This document shows positions 9,246 through 19,358 of a stretch of 64,000 nucleotides of DNA, piece after piece. Position numbers and translations under genes: made by a program. The notes beneath the pieces are model-generated. The model saw nothing but the letters and a program-made list of their open reading frames with translations. It did not search any database and had not been told where the DNA came from. The stretch is from an uncultured Gemmiger sp. (lineage in GTDB: Bacteria; Bacillota; Clostridia; Oscillospirales; Ruminococcaceae), in NCBI GenBank assembly GCA_947631565.1, contig CANRLV010000005.1:1-64000 (forward strand). Reading direction: 5' to 3'. The first letter of the stretch is position 1; each line of letters begins with the position of its first letter.

Positions 9246-9906
9246 GCTGGGGGTCATCTCTGCCTCGGCCCGGGGCAGCCTGCGGCTGAAAAACAAGCTG
9301 TTCAGTGCCTGCGGGCTTTTTTGCTATTCGGAATTTACCCTCACCAGCGGCCGCACGACCTGGTTCATCGACGCCGCGCAGGTGCGGCGCACCTTCCACA
9401 GCCTGTCGCGCAGCGTCGAGACGTCGAGCCTTGCCATCTATCTGGCCGAGCTGGCCGCCGCGCAGGCGCCTGCCCCGGCCGAGGCGGGCGCGCTGCTGCG
9501 CCTGCTGCTCAACTGCCTGTATATGCTCAGCGAGGCCAAGCGCCTGCCGCGCCAGATCAAGGCCATCTATGAGCTGCGCAGCATGGTGCTGGGCGGCTAT
9601 ATGCCGGATATCCTGGCCTGTGCAGGCTGCGGCCGCTATGAGGGCGGGGATTTTCGCCTTGACCCGCGCGAGGGCGTGCTGCTCTGTGCCGACTGTGCGG
9701 CCAGACAGGATCGCCCCACCAACCTCGACGCCGGCGCGCTGTACGCGCTGCGCCATATCTGCCTGGCCGAGGACGACAAGCTGTTTAACTTTACATTAAA
9801 GCCGGCCAGCCTGGCCAGGCTCGGCAAGGTGAGCGAGGCCTACCATCTGGCCCGCGCCGAGCAGATCCCCAAGAGCCTGGATTTTTTAAAGACCGTACTG
9901 GAGTAA
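9163..9906 (+). CDS. recO: DNA repair protein RecO
   Basis: N-terminal TTGLVLRQVKVGEADQILTLLT; CAGCGRYEGG..FRLDPREGVLLCADC zinc motif. Confidence 0.93.
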   Translation: MQIATTGLVLRQVKVGEADQILTLLTPELGVISASARGSLRLKNKLFSACGLFCYSEFTLTSGRTTWFIDAAQVRRTFHSLSRSVETSSLAIYLAELAAAQAPAPAEAGALLRLLLNCLYMLSEAKRLPRQIKAIYELRSMVLGGYMPDILACAGCGRYEGGDFRLDPREGVLLCADCAARQDRPTNLDAGALYALRHICLAEDDKLFNFTLKPASLARLGKVSEAYHLARAEQIPKSLDFLKTVLE

Positions 9907-9909
9907 ACG

Positions 9910-12294
9910 ATGCAGGAAAGCTATAAAACAACGCTGGAGCTGGATAAGATCATCGCCCGTGCGGTGCGCCTGTGCGCTTGTGCGGAGGCGGCGGAGATGC
10001 TGCAAGCTATCAAGCCCTGCCAAACGCCGGAGGACGAGCGCTTTGCCCTGGCCCAGACCGACGCACTCAACACGCTGCTGCTCAAAAACGGGCGGCCGCG
10101 CTTTGGCGGGGTATCGGGCGTCAAGCGCATCGCCGCGCACGCGGTCAAGGGCGGCGTGCTGTCGATGGGCGAGCTGCTGGACGTGGCCGCGGCCCTGCGT
10201 AACTTTGCCGGACTGCGGCAGTGGTATGACGATTTAGAGCATGACGCCCTGCCCACCGACGATCTGTTCTACGCCCTGGCGCCCCAGCCGGCGCTGGAAA
10301 AGAACATCACCGACAGCATTTTGGCGCCCGACACGATGGCCGACACGGCCAGCGCGGCCTTAAACGATCTGCGCCGCCGCATCCGTGCCACCGAGGACGG
10401 CATCCGCACCAAGCTCGAGAACATCATCAAGGGCAGCGACACCGCGAAGTATTTGCAGGATGCCGTTGTTTCTTTGCGCAACGGGCGCTATGTGGTGCCG
10501 GTGCGGGCCGAGTACCGCGGCGAGGTGGGCGGCATCATCCACGATGTATCCTCCACCGGCGCCACCGTTTTTGTCGAGCCGACCGCCGTTGTCGAGGCCA
10601 ACGCCCGCATTTTGCAGCTGCGCGCGCAGGAGCAGGAGGAGATGGCCCGCATTTTGGCGGCGTTCTCGGCGCAGGTGGCGGGGCTGGAGCCGCAGTTCAG
10701 CTACAGCTATGACGCCATGCTGCAGATCGATGTACTGCTGGCCAAGGCGCGGCTGGCGCTGGAGATGGACGCCTTTGCGCCGCTGGTCAACGATACGCCG
10801 CATTTTGCGCTCCAAAAAGCGCGCCATCCACTCATCGACAAGGCCAAGGCCGTGCCGGTGGACATCGTTTTGGGCGCGGAGTATGACACGATGGTCATCA
10901 CCGGCCCCAACACCGGCGGCAAGACGGTCGCGCTCAAGACGGCCGGCCTGCTCTGCGCGATGGCCCAGCACGGATTCCTCATCCCCGTGCAGGAGCAGAG
11001 CTCAGTCTGCTGCTTTGCCGAGTATCTGGCCGACATCGGCGACGAGCAGAGCATCGAGCAGAGTCTGTCGACTTTTTCCGGGCACATCAAACGCATCACC
11101 GGCATTCTGGCGCTGGCCGGGCCCGGCACGCTGACCCTGCTCGACGAGCTGGGCGCCGGCACCGACCCGGCCGAGGGCGCGGCGCTGGCCGTCAGCCTGA
11201 TCGAAGAGCTGCGCGCGCGTGGCACGCTGCTGATGGCCACCACCCACTATGCGGAGCTCAAGGTCTTTGCGCTCGAGACGCCGGGCGTCGTTAACGCCAG
11301 CTGTGAATTCAACGTCGAGACGCTGATGCCGACCTATAAGCTGAGCGTCGGCGTGCCGGGCAAATCCAACGCTTTCCTCATCAGCGAGAAGCTGGGCATC
11401 CCCACGGCCGTCATCGACGCCGCCCGCGCTCATATGTCCAGCGACGACAAGCGGCTGGACAGTGTGCTGGCCCAGCTCGACGAGCTCAAACTGCAGCTCA
11501 AGGCCGCCGAGACGGAGGCCGAGCAGGCCCGCCATGCGGCCGAGCACGCACTGGAAAGCGCCGAGCAGAAGCGTGCCGAGCTGGTCCGCCAGGGCGAGGA
11601 GGAGCTGGAGCACGCCCGCCGCGAGGCGCGCGCCCTGGCCGAGAGGGTGCAGAACGAGGCCTATGCCCTGACCGACGAGCTGCGCCGCCTCCAGAAGGAC
11701 GAAAAGACCGCCGCCGCCCAGCGCGCCCAGCGCGCGCGGGAGATCGCCCGCAAGGATACCGAGGCGCTGCTGGCCGGCGCCGCCGCCCACGCCCCGCGAA
11801 AGGAGTATGTGCCCCTCAAGGACGTGCGCGTGGGGCAGGAGGTGCTCATCGCCGAGCTGGGGCAGACCGCCGTCGTCACCGCCGGCCCCGACCGCGACGG
11901 CCTGGTCGAGGTGCGGGCCGGCATCCTCAAGACCAAGGTCCCGCTGTCGGGCCTGGCCGCGCCGGACAAGATGGCCGAAAGGCCAAAGCAAAAGCACACC
12001 CCGCGCCCCGCCGGCAGCCACACCCGCGTACAGCTGGACAGCAGCCGCAGGGCGAGCATGGAGGTCAACCTGCTCGGCTATACGGTCGAGGAAGCCCTGA
12101 TGGAGACCGACCGCTTTTTGGACAGCGCCGTGCTGCGCGGCCAGCAGACCGTGTACATCATCCACGGCGTGGGCACCGGCGCGCTGCGCAGCGCCATCCA
12201 AAAGCACCTGCGCACGCACAAGGCGGTCAAAAGCTTCCGCCCCGGCCGCTACGGCGAGGGCGAGGCCGGCGTGACGGTTGTGGAGCTCAAATAA
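9910..12294 (+). CDS. mutS2: Endonuclease MutS2
   Basis: TGPNTGGKTVALKT, STFSGHIKRI, LLDELGAGTDPAEGAAL; C-terminal Smr domain VEVNLLGYTVEEAL..IIHGVGTGALR. Confidence 0.95.
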   Translation: MQESYKTTLELDKIIARAVRLCACAEAAEMLQAIKPCQTPEDERFALAQTDALNTLLLKNGRPRFGGVSGVKRIAAHAVKGGVLSMGELLDVAAALRNFAGLRQWYDDLEHDALPTDDLFYALAPQPALEKNITDSILAPDTMADTASAALNDLRRRIRATEDGIRTKLENIIKGSDTAKYLQDAVVSLRNGRYVVPVRAEYRGEVGGIIHDVSSTGATVFVEPTAVVEANARILQLRAQEQEEMARILAAFSAQVAGLEPQFSYSYDAMLQIDVLLAKARLALEMDAFAPLVNDTPHFALQKARHPLIDKAKAVPVDIVLGAEYDTMVITGPNTGGKTVALKTAGLLCAMAQHGFLIPVQEQSSVCCFAEYLADIGDEQSIEQSLSTFSGHIKRITGILALAGPGTLTLLDELGAGTDPAEGAALAVSLIEELRARGTLLMATTHYAELKVFALETPGVVNASCEFNVETLMPTYKLSVGVPGKSNAFLISEKLGIPTAVIDAARAHMSSDDKRLDSVLAQLDELKLQLKAAETEAEQARHAAEHALESAEQKRAELVRQGEEELEHARREARALAERVQNEAYALTDELRRLQKDEKTAAAQRAQRAREIARKDTEALLAGAAAHAPRKEYVPLKDVRVGQEVLIAELGQTAVVTAGPDRDGLVEVRAGILKTKVPLSGLAAPDKMAERPKQKHTPRPAGSHTRVQLDSSRRASMEVNLLGYTVEEALMETDRFLDSAVLRGQQTVYIIHGVGTGALRSAIQKHLRTHKAVKSFRPGRYGEGEAGVTVVELK

Positions 12295-12308
12295 CAGGAA
12301 TCAACTAC

Positions 12309-12347
12309 AGCGGACCCGCTGCCATTTTGGCAGCGGGTCCGCTTTTT
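12309..12347 (+). terminator. Terminator downstream of mutS2
   Basis: AGCGGACCCGCTGCC-atttt-GGCAGCGGGTCCGCT-TTTT. Confidence 0.85.
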
Positions 12348-12454
12348 GCGCCCCGTTTCGGCACCTACGTTTTGCGCATTTTCTCGGGGGCGGGGGAATA
12401 TACTGGCAGCAGGGTCCAATGCCGCGGCCGTGGCTGCGCAGGAGGGGGCAGGGG

Positions 12455-13339
12455 ATGAAGACCGTCGTTTATCTGGACATCCTGCTGCTCGTCAACTTTC
12501 TCATCGGCTGGCTGCTGCTGCACATGGCGGGGCTGCTCAGCGGGCAGGCGGCCGGCGCACGGCGGCTGTTGGCGGGCAGCGCGCTGGCGGCCCTGTCGGC
12601 ACTCATCCTGTTTGGGCCCGAGATGGCCTATCCCTGGCAGCTGGCCTACCGCTTGGGCACGGCGGCGCTCATCTGCCGCGTGACCTTTGGCCGGCGCACC
12701 CGGGTCCAGTTCCTGTGCGGCGTATGCTGGTACACGGCGCTCAACCTGCTGGCAGCGGGGCTGGCTCTGCTCTATGTCTACCGCACCGGCTCGCGGCTGG
12801 TGCAGACGGCCAACCTGGCCGTGTACCTGCGCATCCCGCCGCTTGTGCTCGTGGGCTTGACGGGGGTCATCTGCCTTGTTTTGGAGCTGCTGCTGCGCCG
12901 CCCGGCGGCACTGGGCGGCACGGCGGCCACGGTAGGGCTGCGTGTGCTGCTGGAGGACACGCCTCTCACGCTGCGGGCCATGCTGGACACCGGCTGCCAT
13001 CTAAAGGACCCCATGACCTGCCTGCCGGTGCTGCTCATCAGCTACGCCGATGCCAAGCCGCGCCTGCCGCAGGCAACGGCCGATTTCCTTGAAAGCTGGT
13101 TCGCCGGCAAGCGCACGGCCCAGCCGCCGGCGGCCGCCGCCCTGCGCATGATCCCCTGCGCCACCGCCGCCGGGCACACGCTGCTGCCCGGCTTTGCCGT
13201 GGAGCAGATCGGGCTCATCACCAGGCAGGGCGTGCGGGCGCTGGGACGCACCGTCATCGCCTTCTGCCCCGAGACGCTGGGCGAGGGCTGTGAGGCACTG
13301 TACGGCAGCGATTTCCTGCCGCAGGGCAGTCTATCCTGA
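12455..13339 (+). CDS. spoIIGA: Sigma-E processing peptidase SpoIIGA
   Basis: MKTVVYLDILLLVNFLIGWLLLHMAG N-terminal TM region; AMLDTGCHLKDPMT aspartyl protease motif; directly upstream of sigE. Confidence 0.9.
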   Translation: MKTVVYLDILLLVNFLIGWLLLHMAGLLSGQAAGARRLLAGSALAALSALILFGPEMAYPWQLAYRLGTAALICRVTFGRRTRVQFLCGVCWYTALNLLAAGLALLYVYRTGSRLVQTANLAVYLRIPPLVLVGLTGVICLVLELLLRRPAALGGTAATVGLRVLLEDTPLTLRAMLDTGCHLKDPMTCLPVLLISYADAKPRLPQATADFLESWFAGKRTAQPPAAAALRMIPCATAAGHTLLPGFAVEQIGLITRQGVRALGRTVIAFCPETLGEGCEALYGSDFLPQGSLS

Positions 13340-13363
13340 TACAACAAAAAGGGGGTGGTATCC

Positions 13364-14077
13364 ATGCCGCTGGCAGAGCGCCTGCAAAGCGCCGTGCGCA
13401 CGTTTTTGCGGGAATGCGCGGCGCAGCCGCTGCACTACATCAACGGGCCGGACGTGCTGCCCGCCCCACTCGACGCGGCGGCGGAAAAGCAGGCCATCAC
13501 CGACCTCGCCGCCGGCAGCGCAACAGCGCGCGATGCGCTCATCACGCACAACCTGCGCTTGGTCGTGTACATCGCCAAAAAGTTCGAAACCGCCTCGGCC
13601 GGCATCGAGGACCTGATCTCCATCGGCACCATCGGGCTCATCAAGGCCGTCAACACCTTTGTGCCGGACAAGAACATCAAGCTCGCCACCTACGCCAGCC
13701 GCTGCATCGAGAACGAGATCTTGATGTACCTGCGCAAAAGCTCCAACCGCCGCCAGGATGCCAGCATCGACGAGCCACTCAACATCGATTCCGACGGCAA
13801 CGAGCTGCTGCTGATAGACGTGCTGACCAGTGACGAGGGCGATGTGGGCGAGGCGATGGAGCGCAATGCCGAGCGCGCCGCCCTGCGCCGCGCCGTGGCC
13901 GGGCTTGCCCCGCGCGAGCGCCAGATCATGCAGCTGCGCTTCGGCCTGCAGGACGGCGTGGAGCACACACAGAAGGAAGTCGCCGACACCATCGGCATCT
14001 CACAGAGCTACATCTCCCGGCTGGAGAAGCGCATCATCAAACGGCTCCGGCAGGAAATGGAGGCGACGGCGCAATAG
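13364..14077 (+). CDS. sigE: RNA polymerase sporulation sigma factor SigE
   Basis: [35 protein letters not shown]-terminal [33 protein letters not shown]; the ORF opens at 13355 and MPLAERL is a likely start. Confidence 0.92.
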   Translation: MPLAERLQSAVRTFLRECAAQPLHYINGPDVLPAPLDAAAEKQAITDLAAGSATARDALITHNLRLVVYIAKKFETASAGIEDLISIGTIGLIKAVNTFVPDKNIKLATYASRCIENEILMYLRKSSNRRQDASIDEPLNIDSDGNELLLIDVLTSDEGDVGEAMERNAERAALRRAVAGLAPRERQIMQLRFGLQDGVEHTQKEVADTIGISQSYISRLEKRIIKRLRQEMEATAQ

Positions 14078-14104
14078 CGCCGCCGCCTTCTTTGTGTCAT
14101 GCGG

Positions 14105-14653
14105 TCAGGCCTCCCGCCGCACGGCCGTCTGGGCGATAAAGGTCGGCAGCAGGCCGCCGATGGCGTTCATCTGCAGGCCCTCACCGTACAAAAGGTAATC
14201 CACGCCGTCGCGGGTCCAGGCGGCGCTGGCGGCGCCGCTGTTCGATTGCCGCAGCGCCACCTGCACGCCGTCGATATAGCAGACGGCGGCACTGTCATAA
14301 CTGACGCCGCGCTCCAGCTCGGCGCAGGGCACGCCGGCCGCGCAGTGCAGCGCCGCGCGCAGCGTGAGCTGCTGTGCCGGCGCCAGGTCGTAGACGATCT
14401 GGGCGATGCGGTCATCGACCAGCCAGTAGGCGGTGGGGTGCAAAAGCTCGCTCTGCGGGCAGTGCTCCACGCAAAATCCGGCCGTTTTGGCATAGTCCGG
14501 AACAGCGTAGGAATAGTAGACCTCCCGGCCCGCCGGGTCGACCATGTGTTTGTACCGCCGCATGCGCAGCGCCAGCACCGCTACTCCGGCCAGGGCAGCG
14601 GCCAGCAGCACAGCGGCCGCCCAAAACAGATAAAACCACACGATGCTCTCCAT
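14105..14653 (-). CDS. Membrane-anchored hypothetical protein
   Basis: 182 aa with one N-terminal TM segment (MESIVWFYLFWAAAVLLAAALAGVAVLALRM). Confidence 0.7.
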   Translation of the reverse strand: MESIVWFYLFWAAAVLLAAALAGVAVLALRMRRYKHMVDPAGREVYYSYAVPDYAKTAGFCVEHCPQSELLHPTAYWLVDDRIAQIVYDLAPAQQLTLRAALHCAAGVPCAELERGVSYDSAAVCYIDGVQVALRQSNSGAASAAWTRDGVDYLLYGEGLQMNAIGGLLPTFIAQTAVRREA

Positions 14654-14791
14654 ACGCGCACCCTCCCTTTGTGTGTATGCTATGCCGCGGCGGCGCCCTC
14701 TGTGCAGATTTTACCAGCGCCGGCCCTGTCTGCCGCACAGCGCGCCGGCCCATACTTTTGCATGGAAAACAGCGCAGGGGAGGATGAAAAA

Positions 14792-15568
14792 ATGTACGCA
14801 GGAAAGGTGGAGATCTGCGGGGTCAATACCGGGCAGCTGCCGGTGCTGACCGAGGCGGAAAAACGGGCGCTGCTCACAGCGGCCGCGGCGGGCGACCGCG
14901 AAGCGCGGCAGAAGATGATCCAGGGCAACCTGCGCCTGGTGCTGAGCGTGGTGCAGAAATTTGCCGGCCGCGGCGAGAACATGGACGACCTGTTCCAGGT
15001 CGGCTGCATCGGGCTCATCAAGGCCATCGACAACTTTGACAACAGCCTCAACGTGCGCTTCTCGACCTACGGCGTGCCGATGATCGTGGGCGAGATACGC
15101 CGCTTTCTGCGCGACAACAACACCGTGCGGGTCAGCCGGTCATTGCGTGATCTGGCCTGCCACGCCATGCAGGCGCGCGAGGCCCTGCAAAAGGAAAACG
15201 GCCGCGAGCCCCGCGTCAGCGAGATCGCGGCCCGGCTGGGCACGGCGCCGGAAAACGTAGCCCTCGCCCTTGAATCCATGAGCGAGCCGGCCAGCCTGTA
15301 TGAGCCCGTCTACAGTGACGGCGAGGACACGCTCGCCATCGTGGACCAGGTCAAAGATAAAAGCAGCGAGGAGAGCTGGATCAGCGACATCATGTTCCGC
15401 GACACCGTGCGTGCCCTCACCCCGCGGGAACGGCGCATCATCGCGCTGCGCTATCTCTCCGGCAAAACGCAGATGCAGGTGGCGCAGGAGATCGGCATCA
15501 GCCAGGCGCAGGTCAGCCGCCTGGAAAAAAGCGCGCTGAGCCGCATCCGGGAGCAAATCTCCTGTTGA
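14792..15568 (+). CDS. sigG: RNA polymerase sporulation sigma factor SigG
   Basis: N-terminal VEICGVNTGQLPVLTEAEKRALL is SigG-specific; sigma-70 regions 2-4 present. Confidence 0.92.
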   Translation: MYAGKVEICGVNTGQLPVLTEAEKRALLTAAAAGDREARQKMIQGNLRLVLSVVQKFAGRGENMDDLFQVGCIGLIKAIDNFDNSLNVRFSTYGVPMIVGEIRRFLRDNNTVRVSRSLRDLACHAMQAREALQKENGREPRVSEIAARLGTAPENVALALESMSEPASLYEPVYSDGEDTLAIVDQVKDKSSEESWISDIMFRDTVRALTPRERRIIALRYLSGKTQMQVAQEIGISQAQVSRLEKSALSRIREQISC

Positions 15569-15664
15569 AATCGTGTCACCCGCGGCGCCGCAGACTGTCA
15601 AAAAGGCATATTTTAAATCCATCGGCCCTGACCGACATGCGCTGGCAGGGCCGATACATCTAGA

Positions 15665-15716
15665 GCAAAAAATGCCGTTCAAGTCGCCCTTTGGGCATGC
15701 GAACGGCATTTTTTGC
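15665..15716 (+). terminator. Bidirectional terminator-like hairpin
   Basis: Perfect 16-bp IR GCAAAAAATGCCGTTC/GAACGGCATTTTTTGC with A/T tracts on both sides. Confidence 0.8.
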
Positions 15717-15733
15717 GACGGGGTATGTCCAAG

Positions 15734-15783
15734 AGAGGGGTGCAGGCGGACCGGCGCAGCCAGTAACGCCGAACCCCTCTTTT
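15734..15783 (+). terminator. Second terminator-like hairpin
   Basis: AGAGGGGT ... ACCCCTCT-TTT. Confidence 0.5.
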
Positions 15784-15844
15784 GCATCGTGTCGAATTCT
15801 TCGACACGATGAGGCGCCGCTGCTTTTGCGCAGCGGCGCCAATC

Positions 15845-17035
15845 TTACTTTATCGTGGTGGGTCGGGCCAGATTAACGGCGTCGCCGTCGGCGATAAAGG
15901 TCTGGTAGTTGTAGAGTACAAGCGCCTCGTCATAGCCTCCGGTCTCCATCAGGCTGTCCGGCCCGTAGGCGTAGCCGCGGAAATCCACCACGCCGATCCT
16001 GGCATAGTTGGCGGTCAAAAAGGGGATAAAGCAGTTGGCGTAGCTGTCCTTGATGACGAGGATGCTGCCCTCGCCGTCACCCTCGATCTCGGTATAGCCA
16101 TTGTTGCCGCCCAAAAACGCCGCGTACTTGTCCCGTGCTGCGAATTTGCTCTCGTCCACCAGCGGGCCGCTGTGGTCGGGGGTAAAGTCAGCTTCGCCGT
16201 TCACCCTGTACACGGTCATCTCGTTGGGCAGAGGATACCAGGTGATGACATCGGGGCGCACGTTCCAGCGTCTGGTGGCGGAATAGTGCGTGCCGTAGAA
16301 TTCCGGTACATCGCGGCGCTCGGCGGCGGTGATATCAAACGGTGTAAGGCCGTGCATGGCACAGAACTGCTCATAGGCGCGCCAGGCGCCCTGCGTCGTC
16401 CAGTGGTGGTCGGTGCGGTAATAGAGATACTCGTCCCGGTAGGCGGTATAGGCCCCGCGCAAATCCACGACCTGTGCACCGGCCGCGCGCGCCTGGGCGA
16501 AGATGTCGTCCAGCGCAGCGTTTTCGTCGGTCATCGGGGCGGCAAGCGGCAGTTCCTCCGGGTAGGTGACGGCCGCCGACGGGGCGAGCAGAAAAGTCAC
16601 CTTGCCCGGCCAGCGTTCGGCAAAGCCGCACAGGGCGGAAAGGTTGCGGTCAAGATTGGTGGCGGCGTTCGGGTCGAACTGCTTGGTGAACATCCAGCCG
16701 TCTTTTCCAAGCAGGATGCCGCCCTCCTCGGCCTTTTGCAAACAGGCGGCGTTGACGGCGCTCTCCAGCCACAGCAGGCCGTCGCGCCCCGCCACCTGGT
16801 CCTGCATCCAAGTGCCGAAAGCCGTGCCCCACTGCCCACTCAGCAGACTCTTGACGGTCAGGGTGGGCAGGCTGGCCAGGCGCCGGTTCTCAAGCTCCGA
16901 CGCCGTGCGCTTGGGCCAGAACAGGTTCACCGCGGCAAAGCTGAACAGCAGGACGCAAAACAGCATGAGCAACGCGCCGGGCCGGCTTCCCTTTTGGACA
17001 TTTTGGGGCTTGGCCCGGTATACATTCTTTTCCAT
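15845..17035 (-). CDS. DHHW family protein (SGNH/AlgX-like)
   Basis: Start MEKNVYRAK; N-terminal TM; NRRLASLP, KDGWMF, YYRTDHHWTTQGAW and IKDSYANCFIPFL. Confidence 0.88.
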   Translation of the reverse strand: MEKNVYRAKPQNVQKGSRPGALLMLFCVLLFSFAAVNLFWPKRTASELENRRLASLPTLTVKSLLSGQWGTAFGTWMQDQVAGRDGLLWLESAVNAACLQKAEEGGILLGKDGWMFTKQFDPNAATNLDRNLSALCGFAERWPGKVTFLLAPSAAVTYPEELPLAAPMTDENAALDDIFAQARAAGAQVVDLRGAYTAYRDEYLYYRTDHHWTTQGAWRAYEQFCAMHGLTPFDITAAERRDVPEFYGTHYSATRRWNVRPDVITWYPLPNEMTVYRVNGEADFTPDHSGPLVDESKFAARDKYAAFLGGNNGYTEIEGDGEGSILVIKDSYANCFIPFLTANYARIGVVDFRGYAYGPDSLMETGGYDEALVLYNYQTFIADGDAVNLARPTTIK

Positions 17036-17052
17036 TCTGCGGCACCCCCTCG

Positions 17053-18453
17053 TCAAAAGTTCGCGTACAGCGCCGTCTGGCTGCTGGCACCGACCACGAA
17101 AGCCAGGCACAGCACCATCAACGCGCCGAACAGCAGCAAGCGCGGCAGTGTGCGTCCGCGCAGGCGCGCCCACAGCGTGCCGGGCAGCGGCGTGCTGCAT
17201 ACCCCGCACAGCGCCAGCGTCACGCCGTAGCTGCGTACAAAATACAGCGCCGACACCCCGCCGCGGGGCAGGAACATCCGCCCCAGCAGCAGCCCCAGCG
17301 GCGCGCCGGCCGCATTGGCGGTGAACAGCGCCCAGCCCACGACGACGCACAGCAGCGTATAGATGTGCGGCCACACGCGGCCTTTTTTGAGGTAGGGCAG
17401 CAGGAAGGATTTTTCCAGCGTGAGCAGCACAAAGTAGTAAAGCCCCCAGGCAATAAAGTTCCACTCGCTGCCGTGCCAGATGCCGGTCAGCAGCCACACG
17501 GCCAGCATATTGAGCAGCTGGCGGCGCAGCCCGCGGCGGTTGCCGCCCAAGGGGATGTAGATATAGTCCCGGAACCAGGAGGAGAGCGAGATATGCCAGC
17601 GGCGCCAGAACTCGGTCACGCTGGCCGAAATGTAGGGGTAGTTGAAGTTGGGCGCACAGGTGAAGCCGAGCATGGCGCTGATGCCGTTGCTCATCTCGGA
17701 AAAGCCGGCGAAATCAAAGTACAGCTGGAAAGAATAGGCCACGATGCCCAGCCACGCCAGCGGGGTCGAGGCGTTGGCCAGCCCCACGCCGCCGGCGCCG
17801 ATGATGCCCTGCCACAAGGCGCCGATGCCGTCGGCCAAAATCACCTTTTTGGCCAGGCCGAACACGAACAGCTCGGCCCCCGTCTCGGCCTTGGTCAGCG
17901 TGCAGCGGTGTGCCGGGTCATGCAGCTCGGCGCGCATCTCCCGGTAGGGGACGATGGGACCGATGGTCAGCTGCGGGAAGGTGAGCACATAGGCGGCAAA
18001 GGCGACGGGGTCGCGCTCGGCCTCCGTCTTGCCGGTGTAGACGTCGGCCGTGTAGCCGATGAGCTTGAAAGTATAGTAGCTGATACCCAGCGGCAGCGCC
18101 GCTTTGAGCGACAGCCCGCCGAACATACCGCCGGCGATGCTTTTGAGAAGCCCGGCCACAAAGCCGTAGTATTTGAACCAGCCCAGTACGGCGGCGCTGA
18201 TAACGATGGCCCCGACGAGCACCCCGCGGCGCAGCGCCGGGGCGGCATTCGGCCGCGCCAACACCAGCCCGGCAGCATAGTGCACGGCCACCAGCGCCAG
18301 CGCCAGCGGCAGGTAGGTCACGCCGCCCCAGCAGAAAAACACCACGCTCTCACACAAAAGCACGGCGTTTTTGGCCGGCGCGGGTGCCGCGGTGTGCAGC
18401 GCCAGCGCCAGCGGCAAAAAGCAGAACAGGAACACGATGCTGTTGAAGGTCAA
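17053..18453 (-). CDS. MBOAT family O-acyltransferase (AlgI/DltB-like)
   Basis: TTG start after AAAGGAGG; GISYYTFKLIGYTADVY, EFWRRWHISLSSWFRDYIYIPLGGNR and LTGIWHGSEWNFIAWG. Confidence 0.93.
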   Translation of the reverse strand: MTFNSIVFLFCFLPLALALHTAAPAPAKNAVLLCESVVFFCWGGVTYLPLALALVAVHYAAGLVLARPNAAPALRRGVLVGAIVISAAVLGWFKYYGFVAGLLKSIAGGMFGGLSLKAALPLGISYYTFKLIGYTADVYTGKTEAERDPVAFAAYVLTFPQLTIGPIVPYREMRAELHDPAHRCTLTKAETGAELFVFGLAKKVILADGIGALWQGIIGAGGVGLANASTPLAWLGIVAYSFQLYFDFAGFSEMSNGISAMLGFTCAPNFNYPYISASVTEFWRRWHISLSSWFRDYIYIPLGGNRRGLRRQLLNMLAVWLLTGIWHGSEWNFIAWGLYYFVLLTLEKSFLLPYLKKGRVWPHIYTLLCVVVGWALFTANAAGAPLGLLLGRMFLPRGGVSALYFVRSYGVTLALCGVCSTPLPGTLWARLRGRTLPRLLLFGALMVLCLAFVVGASSQTALYANF

Positions 18454-18543
18454 GGCGGCGGTCCTCCTTTTGCTTGGCAAGGCATATCCCAAAACAGGCC
18501 GTTGCCGGTCAGGGCAGCGGCCTGTTGAGGACGGTCAAACAGT

Positions 18544-19134
18544 TCAGCCCGGCATGGCGGCGTCCAGCACGGCGTCGATGTCGGCATAGTCGGGGCCGTT
18601 GACGCCGGCGACGACAAAGGCCACGACGTTGCCCTTGCTCACGATGCGGGCGTCGGCTGCTTTGGCGGTGGCATCGGCATACTCGGCATAAAGGCTCGAG
18701 GACATATTCGCCTTGACGGCCTCCAGCTCGCTGATGACGGTGTCCACGGTGCCCTCCTTGGCCTGCGCCACAAACACGAGCGCGCAGTCCTTGGGCGCGT
18801 CGTTGGTCACGCAGCCGGCGTACTGGACAAGATTGTCGAAGGTCATGTTGAGCTCGTTCTCGACCGCGAACTGATCGTATTCGCGGGCGTTGGGCACCTC
18901 ATTGACCGCGAGGATGGCATCGACGATGGCGCCCACATGGGCGGGCTCCTCATCGGTGCCGGCCGGCTCGCCGGCGTCGGCGTTGGCGCCGGTATCGGGG
19001 TCGACGGCCATATTGTCGCTGGCGGTGCCGTCCCCGGTGGTGCCGGCATCGGCAGCGGTGTCATTGCCGCCGCAGCCGGCCAGCAGCGCGGCGGCAAGTG
19101 CGGCGCCCAAAAGCAGTGCAGTCAGTTTTTTCAT
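18544..19134 (-). CDS. DUF4358-type lipoprotein
   Basis: Lipobox LLAGCGG; IVSKGNVVAFVVAG; position after the DHHW/MBOAT genes. Confidence 0.75.
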   Translation of the reverse strand: MKKLTALLLGAALAAALLAGCGGNDTAADAGTTGDGTASDNMAVDPDTGANADAGEPAGTDEEPAHVGAIVDAILAVNEVPNAREYDQFAVENELNMTFDNLVQYAGCVTNDAPKDCALVFVAQAKEGTVDTVISELEAVKANMSSSLYAEYADATAKAADARIVSKGNVVAFVVAGVNGPDYADIDAVLDAAMPG

Positions 19135-19358
19135 GGTTCAGCTTCTCCTTTATCATAATTTCCCAAGATATGGCTGTTTGGCAGGTGCAAAAGCACAACT
19201 ACAGGATACACCACCGCGCCGCGTTTTGCAAGACCGAAAGCGGTGAAACAGATGTAAAATGTCCGCCCGCGCCGCATTTGTCATCCTTTTGTAAACCCGG
19301 GCTTGACAAGCCCCGCCCCGCCGCCGTACACTTTTTACAGGAAAGGGGGCGGGGCACC

